From: Muscardinus avellanarius
Lineage: Eukaryota > Chordata > Mammalia > Rodentia > Gliridae
Length of the DNA stretch: 64,000 nucleotides
NCBI GenBank assembly: GCA_963383645.1
Contig: OY726578.1
Span: 21,158,592 to 21,222,591 of the forward strand
Direction: 5' to 3'
Positions 21,050 to 32,428 of this stretch are shown piece by piece. The first letter of the stretch is position 1, and every line of letters starts with the position of its first letter. The notes under the pieces are model-generated. The model ran no database searches and was not told the origin of the DNA. It saw only the letters and a program-made list of their open reading frames with translations. The translations under genes and the position numbers were made by a program.

Positions 21050-21232
21050 GGTGGTACTGGGGTTCCTGGAAGCCCTTCTACCTCCGGGCTACACTCCCAG
21101 ACCTATTTTTACATTTTTATTTGGAAACAGGGTCTCCTAAGCCAGCGCGCGCAGCTGGCTTCGAACCTGCGCGATCCTCCTGTCTCAGCCTCCCAAGCGC
21201 GGGGATTACAAGCGTGCGCCACCACGCCCGGC
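21050..21232 (-). mobile_element. MEN-type SINE, Y2
   Basis: Antisense young copy immediately after the I copy. GCGCGCGCAGCTGGC in the loop region and CCAAAATT on both sides as a short target duplication. Confidence 0.92.
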
Positions 21233-21803
21233 GTCCAAAATTGTTTTTAAAAATGCAAAAATTGCAAGGCTTTTTCTCCCTACCAAAACCCATGTATCTG
21301 ATGCCAAGTTATTGCACACAAATTCAGTAAGATTCGCATTCAAGCTCGGGATTCGGCTCTGAGGTCCATGTCATAAATGACAGGCCTTCGATCCCAACAG
21401 GTGACGTAATAAAATATTCCATGGACCACAAGGTTGTTTAGCCACAAGAGCAACATTTGCATAATTCATGTGTTAAGTGTCTATTTTGGGGTCTCCTTAT
21501 AATTAGAAACATCCTCCTTTAATAGGACTGAGTGTGCAGACAAGACAGCTAAGTAGATTGTCCACAGACAGATGGAACTCATCAAAGGCCATATGCCCCT
21601 CTCCCTTAGGATGACATTATGGTTTCAACAGAACTTATGGGAGCAAACAGTTACTAAATAAATTACAGTTTCAAGAGATCTTATGGAAGAGCCACTCAGT
21701 CACCCTAGCTGTAAGTGACCAGCTGATCTTGCCGTCTGTCCAGTACCCAGCATCCCTTCAGAACCATTCTTCCGAACAGCCAAACCAACAATCCTGGGCC
21801 GAA
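21233..21803. other. GRK3: Repeat-free island in intron 2 with CRE-like and octamer-like sites
   Basis: About 570 bp with no repeat. It contains TGACGTAA (21402-21409) and ATTTGCAT (21455-21462), plus several AT-rich homeodomain-like words. No exon recognisable. Confidence 0.5.
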
Positions 21804-22023
21804 CCGGGCGTGGTGACGCACACTTGCAATCCCAGGACTTGGGAGGCTGAGACAGGAGGATCGTGATTCCCAGACAGCCTCAGGTACTACCTAGTAAGGC
21901 TCTTTGCAACTCAGTGAGAGCCTCTTTCAAAATAAAGAATAAAAAATAGGGGAGTGTAGCTTGGAGGTAGAATGCCCCTGGGTTCCATCCCCCATACCGC
22001 AAAAAGAAAAAAAAAAAAAAAAG
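21804..22023 (+). mobile_element. MEN-type SINE, O/T
   Basis: Copy with GACGCACACTTGCAATCCCAG. The right half lacks part of the GGGCTGGGGG start. Confidence 0.88.
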
Positions 22024-22434
22024 AAGCCAAGGGGAGCCTTTCTCTTGGTAAGCTTTAACCAAGCGCCATGACATCTTTGAGAGGTGGCAGGGACTGGGAC
22101 TGCGCCCTGGGGCCCTGGGAACTGAACCCTGAAAGCTCTCAGTGTGTCTGGTCCCCACGCAGCCCATCGCAGGGACCGGACGCAGTAACCACGCACCACC
22201 AAGGGTCTCTCCCATCCACAAGTTCTCCTGGGCCAGAGGCGCGGCCCCTCAGCTGCAAGGCCCGCCCTGCACCCACCCACACCCACCCCTGCACCGCACT
22301 GCAAGGCTCTCCCCAGAGGCTGTACCGATGGGAGATACCCTAGCGCATCATGGGACTGGATTTAAAAGTGGTTTACAAACATATAAGCGTGGATAAGAAT
22401 GAACACCAGGTTTCTTTCTTTAAAAATCTGTAAG
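22024..22434. other. GRK3: GC-rich intronic stretch
   Basis: About 410 bp, no element recognised. Confidence 0.5.
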
Positions 22435-22844
22435 AGCTGGGTGTGGTGATGCACGCCTTTAATCCCAGCGCTTGGGAGGCTGAGAAAGGAGCATTGCAGG
22501 TTCGTGACCAGCCTCAGCTTCTTAGTGAGGCTCTCCACGAGTTCATGAGATCTTGTCTCAAAATAAAGAATAAAAAATAGGGCTGGGGGCCGGGCGTGGT
22601 GGCGCACGCTTGTAATCCCCGCGCTTGCGCTTGGGAGGCAGAGACAGGAAGATCGTGCAGGTTCGAAGCCAGCCGCGCTGGCTTAGGAGACCCTGTTTCC
22701 AAAAATAAAATAGGTCTGGGAGTGTAGCCCGGAGATAGACGGGCTTCCAGGAAACCCAGTACCACCAAAAAAAAAAAAAAAAAAATAGGGCTGGGGGTGT
22801 AGCTTGGAGGTAGAATGTTCCTGGGTTCCATCCCCTGTACCCCC
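22435..22844 (+). mobile_element. MEN-type SINE, O, split by Y1
   Basis: Left half 22435-22588, right half resumes 22797-22844. The Y1 insertion lies a few bases into the ID half. Confidence 0.92.
22589..22779 (+). mobile_element. MEN-type SINE, Y1 (nested)
   Basis: Young copy with a 17-bp target duplication AAAAAATAGGGCTGGGG (22572-22588 and 22780-22796) made from the host SINE itself. This is a clean proof of the age order. GCGCTTGCGCTTGGG shows a 6-bp internal duplication. Confidence 0.95.
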
Positions 22845-22870
22845 CTCACACACACACACAGTCTTCAAGA

Positions 22871-23078
22871 GCCAGGCATGGTGCTGCATACCTGGAATCC
22901 CAGTACTTGGGAGGCTGAGACAAGAGGATGACAGGTTTGAGACCTGCTCCAGCAGTTTACTGGGACCTTCCCTGTTTCAAAATTTAAAAAAGGAAAAAAA
23001 AAAATAGGGCTGGGACTGTTGCTCAGAGGTAGAATGCTTCTGGATACAATTCCCAATACTAAGGAGAAAAAAAAAAAA
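22871..23078 (+). mobile_element. MEN-type SINE, O
   Basis: Diverged old copy (GCCAGGCATGGTGCTGCATACC) with a poly(A) tail. Confidence 0.86.
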
Positions 23079-25016
23079 TCCAGGACAACTAGGAATCAGA
23101 AAAAGTCACTTCCCTACATGGGTCTGCAGCTCCTCATCTATAAATGAAAGGGGAGGCCAGAAGGGTCCAGAGTACTTTGCCCCTTCTCAAGGGATCCATA
23201 GGTCTCTGTCTGTTACTCCTGGGAACAGAACCCCGATGGGCTTTAGGACCCCACAGACACCCAAATCCAGATGCTCCAGCCCCTCCTGGAAAATGGCACA
23301 GTGTTTGCACAGAACCTAAGCACAACCTCCTACGAGTGAGTCCACCTCCCGCTGACCTCTAATACCCAGCACAAGGTCAACGCAAGGACACAGCGGGGGT
23401 GGCGCACCACTTGGAGGGATGACCACAAGACCATCTGCACACCTGGAGCACAGACACGGTTATTTTCGTCTTCTCTTCGGTCATATTTTCCATCCACATG
23501 TGGCAGCATCCATGGATACAGAGTCCCTGGGCGTGTAAGGCTGATTGTGTACACACAAACAGAGTTCCAGGGAACCTCGATGGCTTGGGAGTTTAATAAA
23601 GTAATTTCCTCTGGCGATCAAGTCACTTAGAAATGAAGACACGTAGCTCACCAGCAAGCCATGGGGGTAACTGTGGGAAGCAGGAAAAGCGCAGAGGAAA
23701 GGAAAGAAAGGGACCAAGGAAGCCCCAGCTTCCTCCAGCCCAGCGAGGCCGGCTGCACGTCATCTTGTCACTCCAGGCAGACTACCTACCGGGCTACGGG
23801 CTTCTATCCTGGCTGGGAGTAAAATACCGTTTAGAAATCTTCTGAATAATAGAAACTATTTGGGAAGGGGCGTAAAAAAGAAACAACAGAGGCAGAGACC
23901 GTGGGTCTTAACTCAACCTGCGATAAACCAACTGCCAAACTTTTCAAGAGGCAGATGTGATGTTAACACCTGGTTTCTTCATAGACCTCGATGTTCCCTG
24001 AGCATGCAACTCTAATTTCTATGAGCACTAACTACAAGGTGACCACCTCAACAGTGGTCAAGACCAGGACTGACCAGAGTCGGGCACAAGCCAGGGAGAG
24101 AGCTCACTCCCTAACCTGTGTGTCCATACAGGGGGGAGTCCATGCAGAGTCAAAGCTCTCTGGAAATGGGAAATACAGTGGTTCTCATAAGCCCTGAAAA
24201 CCAATGACATCAAGGCGTCTGGCCCCATACATTGAAGGAGAGAGAACCAAGACTAAGAGTAGAGAAATCCTACGAAGACGCACATCCATCCGCCCCTTGG
24301 GGCCCACAACACGCAAGGGCAGTCAGAGAAGCTGAGGGTCTCTGCTCTGGTTAGACGGAGAATGTCCCCGTGGGGATGGTAATCTCATCAGTGGACCAAT
24401 CTGGTCTCATAGATTTACTAGGTGGTAACCCAGGCAGGTGGGCTGTGGCTGGAGATGCCGGGTCCCCGGGCTGTGGCCTTAGGGACTCTGCTTGTGTCTT
24501 TGAATTTCCTCGTCTGCTCTCTCGAGCTTCTGGCCTCCATAATGCAAAAACAAATCCGTGCTCTTTCCCTCTCCCTCGGCCATGCCCTGAGCTCCACAGA
24601 CCTGGCCTGACACGGACTGAACCTCTGAAATCTCCAAAACTGTGAGCAAATCAAATCTTCCTTCCTCTGAATTGTGTGGTCAGTGCTTTTGGATTAGGAC
24701 AATGAGAATGTTGAGCATGACAGCTCAGGGCAGACTCACAAGTGCTTCTCAGGAGCAACGGCAGCATTTCTGATGACCGGATACTCTGTCCTTTTGTTAC
24801 CGGCAAGGCAGAAAGGTTCAGGGGTGAGCATCTGTGTTTGGTGGCCCTAAAAATGCAGGCTAACTAGAAGCTACGGCTCTTTTAAGTGCTGGCGAACACC
24901 CCTTCTGGTTGTTTTTTAATTTGTTTGTTTGCCTGCTTGCTTGTTTCAGGTAAGCCTTTCTGGAGAAAAGCACAAGAAAGTGTTTTGTGTTGTTGTTGTT
25001 TGGGGTTTTGTTTTTT
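23079..25016. other. GRK3: Long stretch without recognised SINEs
   Basis: Nearly 2 kb. Some segments look like ancient repeats: GGCACAGTGTTTGCACAGAACC (23296) and the LTR-like segment listed separately. No exon with splice sites and known protein character was found. Confidence 0.5.
24360..24710 (+). mobile_element. Possible MaLR-type LTR fragment
   Basis: ACTAGGTGGTAACCCAGGCAGG and later CTCCAAAACTGTGAGCAAATC resemble the ordered features of old MaLR (ERVL-related, non-coding) LTRs in rodents. Part of the pattern recurs near 36480 (ACTGAGTGGTAACCAGCAGG). No coding sequence. Low certainty. Confidence 0.4.
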
Positions 25017-25219
25017 TGTGGGGGACTAGGGATAGAACCCAGAGACCATCTACCTCCAGTCTACGTCCTCAGTCCTATTTTATCTTTTTATTTTGAAACA
25101 GGGTCTCACTAAGTTGCAGAGGGCCTCACTAAATTGTTGAGGCTGGCTGCGAACCTGCGATCCTCCTGTCTCAGCCTCCCAAGTACTGGGATTACAAGTG
25201 TACGTCACCACGCCTGGCT
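25017..25219 (-). mobile_element. MEN-type SINE, O
   Basis: Antisense old copy, GGGACTAGGGATAGAACCCA to CACGCCTGGCT. Confidence 0.9.
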
Positions 25220-25520
25220 CACGAGGAAGTGGTTTAAACCACACAAAATCTTCCGGCCAGTCTCCCAAGTTCCCTAGAATAAACTCTGCTACTTATACAT
25301 AATCTCACTACAACGCTAAACTCCATGGCCAGGCCAGTCCTGCCTACCATCTCTGAACACCAATGGATCGGGGTTGCCTGACCTTGAGTTGGAGGGTGCT
25401 CCGGGGCGCCCGCCTCTGCAGGAATGATGGACCATTCCAATACCGACAGGACCAAGGACCCTCGGCGACACATTCCGGGGACACTGCGTTCCGTTTATTA
25501 CACATTTTTGTTTGCTTTTT

Positions 25521-25725
25521 GGCGGTGGATATTGAACCCAGGGACAAACTCCCTCCGAGCTACAGCCTCAGCCCTATTTCATTTTATTTATTTATTTATT
25601 TATTTATTTATTCATATTTTGAAACAAGGTCTCACTAAGCTGCTGATGTTGGCTGCGAACCTGTCATCCTTCTGTCTCAACCTCCCAGGTACCGGGATTA
25701 CAGGCGTGCACCACCACGCCCGGCT
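25521..25725 (-). mobile_element. MEN-type SINE, O
   Basis: Antisense old copy with an internal (TTTA)n expansion of its linker at 25577-25612. It lies 255 bp from exon 2. Confidence 0.9.
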
Positions 25726-25980
25726 CAGTTAACACTTTGATGTGAGCAACCCCCAGACCCCCACCCGTTGCCTTAAAACTCAAACTCATCTGTTCCCCAG
25801 AAGCTCACTCACAGGGAATAGAAGCGACCAGTGGGTGTCCTCCCGACTACGTGAAACCTCTTTCCTTCCTCCATCAGCGGTGCAGAGTACAGAGCAGGGT
25901 CCCCGTGCTTATAAACTACTGTGGCATCCCTCGAGTCCACTCCCCAGCACACAGTGTGGCAGGTAACAAGCAGGACTCAC

Positions 25981-26057
25981 CGATTTTCTGATTGAAAATC
26001 TTGTCAAAGGTTATTTCATTTCTTTCCTGGAGATACTTCTGCATCACACTCCGGATA
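25981..26057 (-). CDS. GRK3: GRK3 coding exon 2
   Basis: 77 nt. Acceptor CTTCTCTTTTCAG, donor ATCGGTGAGT (consensus GTGAGT). The first base completes Ser-38 (AG from exon 1 + T). Residues 39-63 follow ([20 protein letters not shown] then FNQKI), and the last base opens Gly-64. This is the segment linking the N-terminal helix to the RGS-homology domain in GRK2/3. [13 protein letters not shown] is the GRK3-type sequence. The exon sits in a repeat-free pocket (25726-26267) between two antisense SINEs. Confidence 0.96.
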
Positions 26058-26280
26058 CTGAAAAGAGAAGGTGGTAAAGGTTTAACAATACATCCTGCGT
26101 CCTGACTAACTCTGTCCCCAGAAGGAAGAATGGAGAGGCGTCCACACTAAAGGTTCCGGCTTCAGGAGACCCCTCCCAGCGAGCTGCAGGGGTCCTCTCT
26201 CCAGGCATAGCACACACGCACGATTCTGTTAACTGATTAATGGGCCTCCTTTGGGACTCAAACATATGACTGACATTTTT

Positions 26281-26480
26281 TTTTTTTTTTTTTGGTGGTA
26301 CTGGGGTTCCTGGAAGCCCTTCTACCTCCGGGCTACACTCCCAGACCTATTTTTACATTTTCATTTTTGGAAACAGGGTCTCCTAAGCCAGCGCGCGCGG
26401 CTGGCTTCGAACCTGCGCGATCCTCCTGTCTCCGCCTCCCAAGCGCGGGGATGACAAGCGTGCGCCATCACGCCCGGCAG
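26281..26480 (-). mobile_element. MEN-type SINE, Y2
   Basis: Antisense copy with a target duplication GACTGACATTTTT (26268-26280 and 26481-26493). GCGCGCGCGGCTGGC loop. It lies 220 bp upstream (in transcription) of exon 2. Confidence 0.95.
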
Positions 26481-26569
26481 GACTGACATTTTTAAAAACC
26501 ACATTTTTATATGCCAAAAATAAAACAACAACAACACCACCAAAAAAAAAAAACCCACTAATTTAGAAG

Positions 26570-27115
26570 GAAGATTTTATTTGTAATAAAAAAAAACATC
26601 AAAAGCTTTGAAATTAAATTCTTGCAAAATGTGGGCAAGAATTTTATGGAGAAATGACAAATCATATTCAGAGACACTGAAGGAGGTTCAGATAAATGGG
26701 AAGACACACCACAGTTATGAACGGAAAGATTTAACAGGGTGAAACTCAAAGTCGGCCCGGGTAGAGCTATAAAATCGGCATAATTCCCAGCAATATTCCA
26801 ACGGGGTTTTTCAAAGAACACAGAAACAGATGAGATTTTCCTACCATTTATACAAAACAATACAGGTTCAAGACTAACTGAAATGTTGCTGAAAGAGGAG
26901 ACTAAAGATGCTGGAACTTTTTGTGAAGATAAAATAATTAAAATGTCATCAATGAATCCATCGATGGGATGGATTAGACACACATTAAACTGATGCACAC
27001 GGACGCTGAACTTTGATATATACAAGTGGCAGGAGAGGAAATAAGAGAGGCGTTTTCAGTAAGCGAGCCCTAAGGTGTGTATTCACATGGAAGACCTAGA
27101 AAATTGAATCTCTAA
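26570..27115 (+). mobile_element. Old L1 ORF2 fragment, sense
   Basis: Ordered matches to the ORF2 middle region: ACGGAAAGATTTAACAGGG, TATTCCAACGGGGTTTTTC, GATTTTCCTACCATTTATAC. Degraded. Antisense frames across it are not genes. Confidence 0.65.
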
Positions 27116-27330
27116 GCCAGGCGTGGTGGCGCACACAGGAAATCCCAGCATCTGGGAGGCTGAGACCGGAGGATCACAGCTTTGCAGCCAGCCTCCGCTA
27201 CTTAGTGAGGCCCTCTGCAACTCAGTGAGACTCTGTTTCAAAATAAAGAATAAAAAATAGGGCTGGGGTACAGCTCGGAGGTAGAATGCCCCTGGGTTCC
27301 ATCCCCAGTACTGCAAAAGAGAGAAGAAAG
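27116..27330 (+). mobile_element. MEN-type SINE, O/T
   Basis: Complete old copy (GCCAGGCGTGGTGGCGCACACAGG) ending CCATCCCCAGTACTGC and a GA-rich tail. Confidence 0.9.
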
Positions 27331-27332
27331 AA

Positions 27333-27531
27333 GGTGTGGAGGGGCACGCCCGTCATCCCGGTACTCAGGAGGCTGAGACAGGAGGGTCGCAGGTTCAAGA
27401 TCAGCCTCAGTAACTTAGCGAGAATCTCGGCAACCCAGCAAGACCTCGTTTCAAAACCAGAGCTAAAAACGGGCCGGGAGTGTAACTCAGAGGCAGACAG
27501 CTTCTGAGTTCAGGCCCTAGTACCAAAAAAA
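27333..27531 (+). mobile_element. MEN-type SINE, O
   Basis: Diverged copy starting GGTGTGGAGGGGCACGCC and ending CAGGCCCTAGTACC, directly after the previous one. Confidence 0.85.
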
Positions 27532-27899
27532 GGATTATTTTTTACCCACTTTGTTGAGTTTGTACTAGTAGCTTATACTAATTTGTATATTAATTTGCAT
27601 TTTCCTAGTGAATAATGGCACAGAGCATGCTTGTACATGATTCAAATCTGTATATCTTCTTTTGTGGGATCTGCAGTCAAATATTTGCCTCTTAATTGAG
27701 CTGCTTGTCTCGTTAGCTGTAAAACTTCTTTGCACAGCCTGGGAATAAGTGTTATATCAGATTTATATGATGCTAATATTTTCTCCCGGAAATGTGTTCT
27801 AGCAGATTTATGTGACACTAAAATTTTCTTCCAGTTAGCACCTTAACTCTTTCTTTTCCTCACAAAGTCCTGCTAAGAGCAGAAATATTTAGCTTCTTC

Positions 27900-28069
27900 A
27901 ATATAAATATATATAAATAAATATATATAAATATACATAAATATATATAAATATAAATATATATAAATAAATATATATAAATATATATAAATATATAAAT
28001 AAATATATAAATATATATAAACATATATAAATATATAAATATATATAAATATATGTAAATAAATATATA
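27900..28069. repeat. (AT/ATAAAT)n low-complexity array
   Basis: 170 bp of ATATAAAT-type repeats adjoining the right end of the antisense SINE that follows, so probably grown from its tail. Confidence 0.95.
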
Positions 28070-28076
28070 TATTTTT

Positions 28077-28290
28077 GCGGTATTAGGGATAGAACCCAGG
28101 GGCATTCTACCTCCGAGCTCCACCCCCAGCCCTGTTTTTTTTTTTTTATTATTCTTTATTTTGAAACGGGTCTCACTGAGCTGCAAAGGGCCTTGCTAAG
28201 TAGCTGAGGCTGCCCGTAAACCTGCGATCCTCCTGTCTCAGCCTCCCGAATGCTGGGGTTATAAATAAGCGTGCACCACCACGCCCGGCT
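28077..28290 (-). mobile_element. MEN-type SINE, O
   Basis: Antisense old copy from GCGGTATTAGGGATAGAACC to CACGCCCGGCT. Confidence 0.9.
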
Positions 28291-28318
28291 TCAATAAAAA
28301 ATTTTGTGTGTGGTGGTA

Positions 28319-28599
28319 GTGGTACTGGGGATTAAATCTGGGGCATTCTTTCTTTAATTTTATATTATTTTATTAGTGCATTGTAATTATACATCTTGAT
28401 AAAGTTCATACTGATAGAGGCGTCTGGGACATTCTACCTCTGAGCTACACCCCAGCCCTTTTGATTTTTAATTTTGAAACAGGTGCCTACGGGTTGCTAC
28501 AAATCTCACTAAATTGCTAAGACTGGCCTCAAACCGGCGATCCTCCTGTCTCAGCCTCCCAAGTACAGGGATTACAGGCGTGCGCCAACACGCCCCGCT
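28319..28599 (-). mobile_element. MEN-type SINE, O, with internal insertion
   Basis: The right half is interrupted by about 80 bp containing TTTATTAGTGCATTGTAATTA. A closely similar word (TTTATTAGTGTATTGTAATT) occurs alone at 56708. Confidence 0.8.
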
Positions 28600-28693
28600 T
28601 TATTAAGCTGATATTAATGGACACTCTATGTTAAGAAATCTTTCATACCCCAAGGTTATGAAGAGTTTGATCTACATTTATTTTTAGCCTTTT

Positions 28694-28881
28694 TTTTTTT
28701 TTTTTTTTTTTTTTGGTGGTACTGGGGTTCCTGGAAGCCCTTCTACCTCCGGGCTACACTCCCAGACCTATTTTATATTTTTATATGGAAACAGGGTCTC
28801 TTAAGCCAGCGCAGCTGGCTCCGAACCCGCGCGATCCTCCTGTCTCCGCCTCCCGAGCGCGGGGATTACACCACGCCCGGC
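28694..28881 (-). mobile_element. MEN-type SINE, Y1
   Basis: Antisense young copy with a target duplication TATTTTTAGCCTTTT (28679 and 28882 onward). 11-13 bp are missing near its 5' end (GGGGATTACACCACGCCC). Confidence 0.93.
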
Positions 28882-29654
28882 TATTTTTAGCCTTTTACCT
28901 TTTATGTCCGGGTCTAACTTCATTGCAGGTTAACTGTTGTGCCTGGTATCAGGTAGAAATGGCCATTCTTGTTTCCCTCGTGATCCCTCACTGCTCCATT
29001 ACTGTACATTTAAAAGCGACCCTTTCTCCGCAGTTATCTGGCGACCACTGTTGGTTCAACAGGAGCTATGCGTAAGTCCATCTCTGCCTGATCTGCACCG
29101 ATCAAAATGGCTGTCCTTCCACAAACATCCCATTGTCTTAATTGCACTTCTTTTTTACATTCTTAAGGAATTAGATCAATGCATTTAAATATTTCTACGC
29201 CAACCATTTCAAGTCCTGGCGTTCCCTGTAGACACTGACTTAAGTACCTCTCCCAGATAATGGGATATTCTACTTTTGTTTGCTTTCCAGTCAAATTACT
29301 CTTTAATTTCCCTTGGTACACGTGCCTTTGACCTGCAAGTTATTTAATTTTGTGCAGATTCGTTTCCAAAGTCTTGGAGACTCACGGGCGCATCCTGCGG
29401 TCACCGGCTTCTCACCGGATTCTTAGGTGGCCGCCGGACGCGCCTTGCACAATTCAGATCTTGCAAGAAGCACCGGAGTTTGGTTTTCTGCCCGGACGGG
29501 GACTCGTCTAATTGAGTATTTTATGTGTTGATATGAAGATGTCAACTGGGTCACGTCAATTAATAATGTCACTTACTAATTTTCTGTCTACTATTTTCCC
29601 CTAAAATACTGAAAGTGTTAAAATCTCAAAAAAGATCATTGTGAATCTTTTTTG

Positions 29655-29862
29655 GAAGGGGGGGGGTGCCAGGGATTGAACCCGGGGGCAGTCTCCCTCC
29701 AAACTACACTCCCAGCCCCATTTTATTTTTTTTTTTTAATTTGGAAACAGGGTCTTACTAAGTCGCTGAGAGTCTAAGTTGCTGAGGCTGGCCTCGAACC
29801 CGAGATCCTCCTGTCTCAGCCTCCCAAGTACTGGGATTATAGGTGTGTGCCCGCGCCTGGCT
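29655..29862 (-). mobile_element. MEN-type SINE, O
   Basis: Antisense old copy, GGGATTGAACCCGGGGGC to CCGCGCCTGGCT. Confidence 0.9.
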
Positions 29863-30345
29863 TTTTGTAAAGCTGTGTGCACCTTTCCATTGTGGTTTTA
29901 TTGCATGTTTTCCAGCCCGGTTAGAGCGTGCACTTTTTCCACCGTGCACCTCCTTGGTGAGACGGTTCCTTCAACTGCAGATAGTGCCCGCCATGCCGGC
30001 CCACAGTCTTCCTTCAGTCTCTCCTTTCAGCTATAAACCAAGTTGCTACAGCTTTTCTTTGGCTGGATTTTAGATGGCTTACTTCTATCTCCTTCTTACA
30101 TCTAAGGATCTAGGCATCTATTTAGAATAAGATCCTACACCACAGCATTATGATTGAATCTTGCCTTCTGGTCCGAGATATCCTGCCTTCCAATTGAGGT
30201 GTTTAAGCAATTTACATGTAATGTAATTATGCAGACAGTTGAATTTAAGTTGATTATCCTGATATTGGTTTCCTGTTTTCCCATCTAGTCTTTTTTGATA
30301 CAGCTTCCTTGAGCTGTAATTTATGTAACTGACATCTCCATCCAC

Positions 30346-30356
30346 TGTGTGTGTGT

Positions 30357-30441
<85 letters not shown>

Positions 30442-30456
30442 GCAGGCAGGCAGGCA
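30346..30456. repeat. (TG)n(GA)n(GACA)n(GGCA)n compound microsatellite
   Basis: Four successive motifs in 111 bp. Confidence 0.95.
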
Positions 30457-30642
30457 ACTGAACCAGAAGCATTCTACCTCTGAGCTCCACCCCGGGCCCT
30501 ATTTTATTTTTTTCTATTTTGAATTACGATCTCAATAAGTTGTGGAGGGCCTCACTAAACTGAGGCTGGCCGTGAATCTGTGACCCTCTTTTCTCAGCCC
30601 CTCAAGTACTGGGATTACAGGTGTGCACCACCACACCTGGCT
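30456..30642 (-). mobile_element. MEN-type SINE, O
   Basis: Antisense old copy whose right end merges into the compound microsatellite. Confidence 0.86.
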
Positions 30643-31018
30643 CCGTCCAACTTCAAAACACGTCAGGCAAAAATGTCCTCGTGCCCACTGGCAGTTGATC
30701 CTTGCTGCTAGCCAGAGGGGACCTATTTCTCTGCCATTTGTCCTTCCATTTTGCCTCCTCCAGGAATCTCACGTACATTACACAGAAGGCAGCCTTTTGT
30801 GTCCAGCTTCTACCCATGGCATCATCTTTGACAGGTGTACAGATTCCTTTGTGCCGCTGAGTAGGATTTCATAGTGTGAATGCACCGCGTGACCATTCCA
30901 CACACTATTCAATGCACATTGAGATGGATTCCTCCATGGAACGCTTACAAATAAAGCCTGTATGAAAATCCATCTAAAATCTCGGTATAAACATGCTTCT
31001 GTTAGGTGGGTACAGAAA
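30643..31018 (-). mobile_element. Possible old L1 3' region, antisense
   Basis: TTTTGTGTCCAGCTTCTACCC and TGAGTAGGATTTCATAGTG resemble the antisense of old L1 3' sequence. Assignment is tentative. Confidence 0.4.
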
Positions 31019-31975
31019 GTGAATTCTCTACATCAAGTGGGATGGAATCAAACTAAGTAGTTTCTGCTCATTAAAGGAAACCATCAGAAGTCTGAAGAGG
31101 AAGCCGACGGGACAGGAGAAGATCTTTACCAGCCCTCCCTCGGACAGAGGACTAATATCCAGAATATACAAAGAACTTAAAAGACTTTCCACTAGAAAAA
31201 CAAACAATCCGATCGAGAAACAGGCAACTGAATTGAACAGACACTTCATAAGAGAAGAGATACAGATGGCCAATAGATACATGAAAAATGTTCAACATCC
31301 CTATCAACCAGGGAGATGTGAATCAAAACTACTGAGATTCCATCTCTAACCCCAATCAGAGTGGCAAGCATCAAGAAGTCAAAAAACAACAAACGCTGGC
31401 GAGAATGTAGGGAAAGAGGAACTCTTCTACACTGTTGGTGGGATTGCAAAATAGTTCAGGCGCTATGGAGATCAGTGTGGAGATTCCTTAGAAAACTGGG
31501 AGTGGATCCATCATATGATCTGGATTTACCACTCCTGGGTATCTTTCCACGGGGGCTGAAACCAGAGAACTACAGTAACATCTGCGGACACATGGTCATA
31601 GCAGCTCAATTCACAATAGTCAAAATGTGGAGCCAACCTAGGTCTCCGTCAGCAGATGAATGGATTGCAAATTTATGGAAAATACACACACAATGGAATT
31701 CTACTCACCAATAAAGAACAAATTATGTTGTTTGCATAAGCCACGGATAAGAGGGTACCATGAACCAAGTTCCACAGCGATGAGGCCCGGGACAGAAACC
31801 AGGCTGAGTATTGAGCAAACCGTGAGTCACAATGAAAACATACATAAAGATGAAGGGTTTGCTTTTCAAACAAGTTGCAGAAAACACCGCAAATTATACT
31901 CTGTCAAAGATGGACCTGCGGCTAAGAATAACAGCCCATGAGTCTCAGCAGCTACCTGTCTTGGTATTCAGTAAT
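31019..31975 (+). mobile_element. L1 ORF2 C-terminal / 3' end, sense (pseudogenic)
   Basis: Translation over 31361-31714 gives the L1 ORF2 C-terminal pattern (TLLHCWWDCKIVQALWRSVW, then LPLLGIFP). The upstream part holds the usual AAAAGACTT and ATACAGATGGCCAATAGATAC tracts but with frame breaks. It looks younger than the other L1 pieces in the window. Boundaries at the 3' side are uncertain. Confidence 0.85.
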
Positions 31976-32106
31976 ATTTAGATACAATACGCCACTCAGA
32001 ATTTTCTCCTATATTTAAGTTCTATGTGGAGGGATAAGGCAAATCATGGTCAAATTTTATTTTTTAATTCTTAATGATTGATAAAATTGTCAAGTAAGAA
32101 ATGTTT

Positions 32107-32354
32107 GCCAGGCGTGGTGGCACACACTTGTAATCCCAGTACTTGGGAGGCTGGAACAGAAGGATTACAGGTTCAAGGCCAACCTCAGCAACTTAGTGAG
32201 GTCCCTGCGGCGGTGCACACTTGTAATCCCAGCGCTTGGGAGGCTGAGACAGGAGGATCGCGCAGGTTCAAAGCCAGCCTAAAAAAAATTTTTTTTAAAG
32301 AGCTGGGGTATAGCTCTGAGGTAGAACATGCCTGGGTTCAATCCCCAACACCAC
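32107..32354 (+). mobile_element. MEN-type SINE with two left halves
   Basis: Left half (32107-32202), then a second, nearly complete left half starting CGGCGGTGCACACTTGTAATC, then one right half (GAGCTGGGGTATAGCTCTGAGG). A dimeric-left arrangement. Confidence 0.85.
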
Positions 32355-32367
32355 AAAAAAGGTAAAA

Positions 32368-32424
<57 letters not shown>
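32355..32424. repeat. poly(A) and (AT)n
   Basis: A-tail of the preceding SINE expanded into about 19 AT units. Confidence 0.95.

Positions 32425-32428
<4 letters not shown>

Larger units (their letters stand above)
3217..25980 (-). other. GRK3: GRK3 intron 2
   Basis: 22,764 bp between the donor GTGAGT after exon 2 and the CTTCAG acceptor of exon 3. Filled mainly by MEN-type SINEs of all age classes, old L1 pieces and microsatellites. Repeat-poor islands are listed separately. Confidence 0.93.
27540..30340 (-). mobile_element. Long old L1, antisense, interrupted by four SINEs
   Basis: Read antisense, pieces at 27540-27896, 28600-28690, 28882-29654 and 29863-30340 follow L1 order: ATATCTTCTTTTGTGGGATC, TTAAGAAATCTTTCATACCC, TGTGCAGATTCGTTTCCAAA, CTTACTAATTTTCTGTCTAC, TTACATGTAATGTAATTATG. 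Heavily mutated and no intact frame. SINEs at 28077, 28319, 28694 and 29655 interrupt it. Confidence 0.72.

Noticed and set aside
26361..26558. Additional first exon or alternative exon in the SINE upstream of exon 2
   Set aside because: The open frame is that of an antisense Y2 copy, with no support beyond lack of stops.
31361..31714. Apparent 118-codon gene
   Set aside because: It is the C-terminal part of a broken L1 ORF2, not a host gene.
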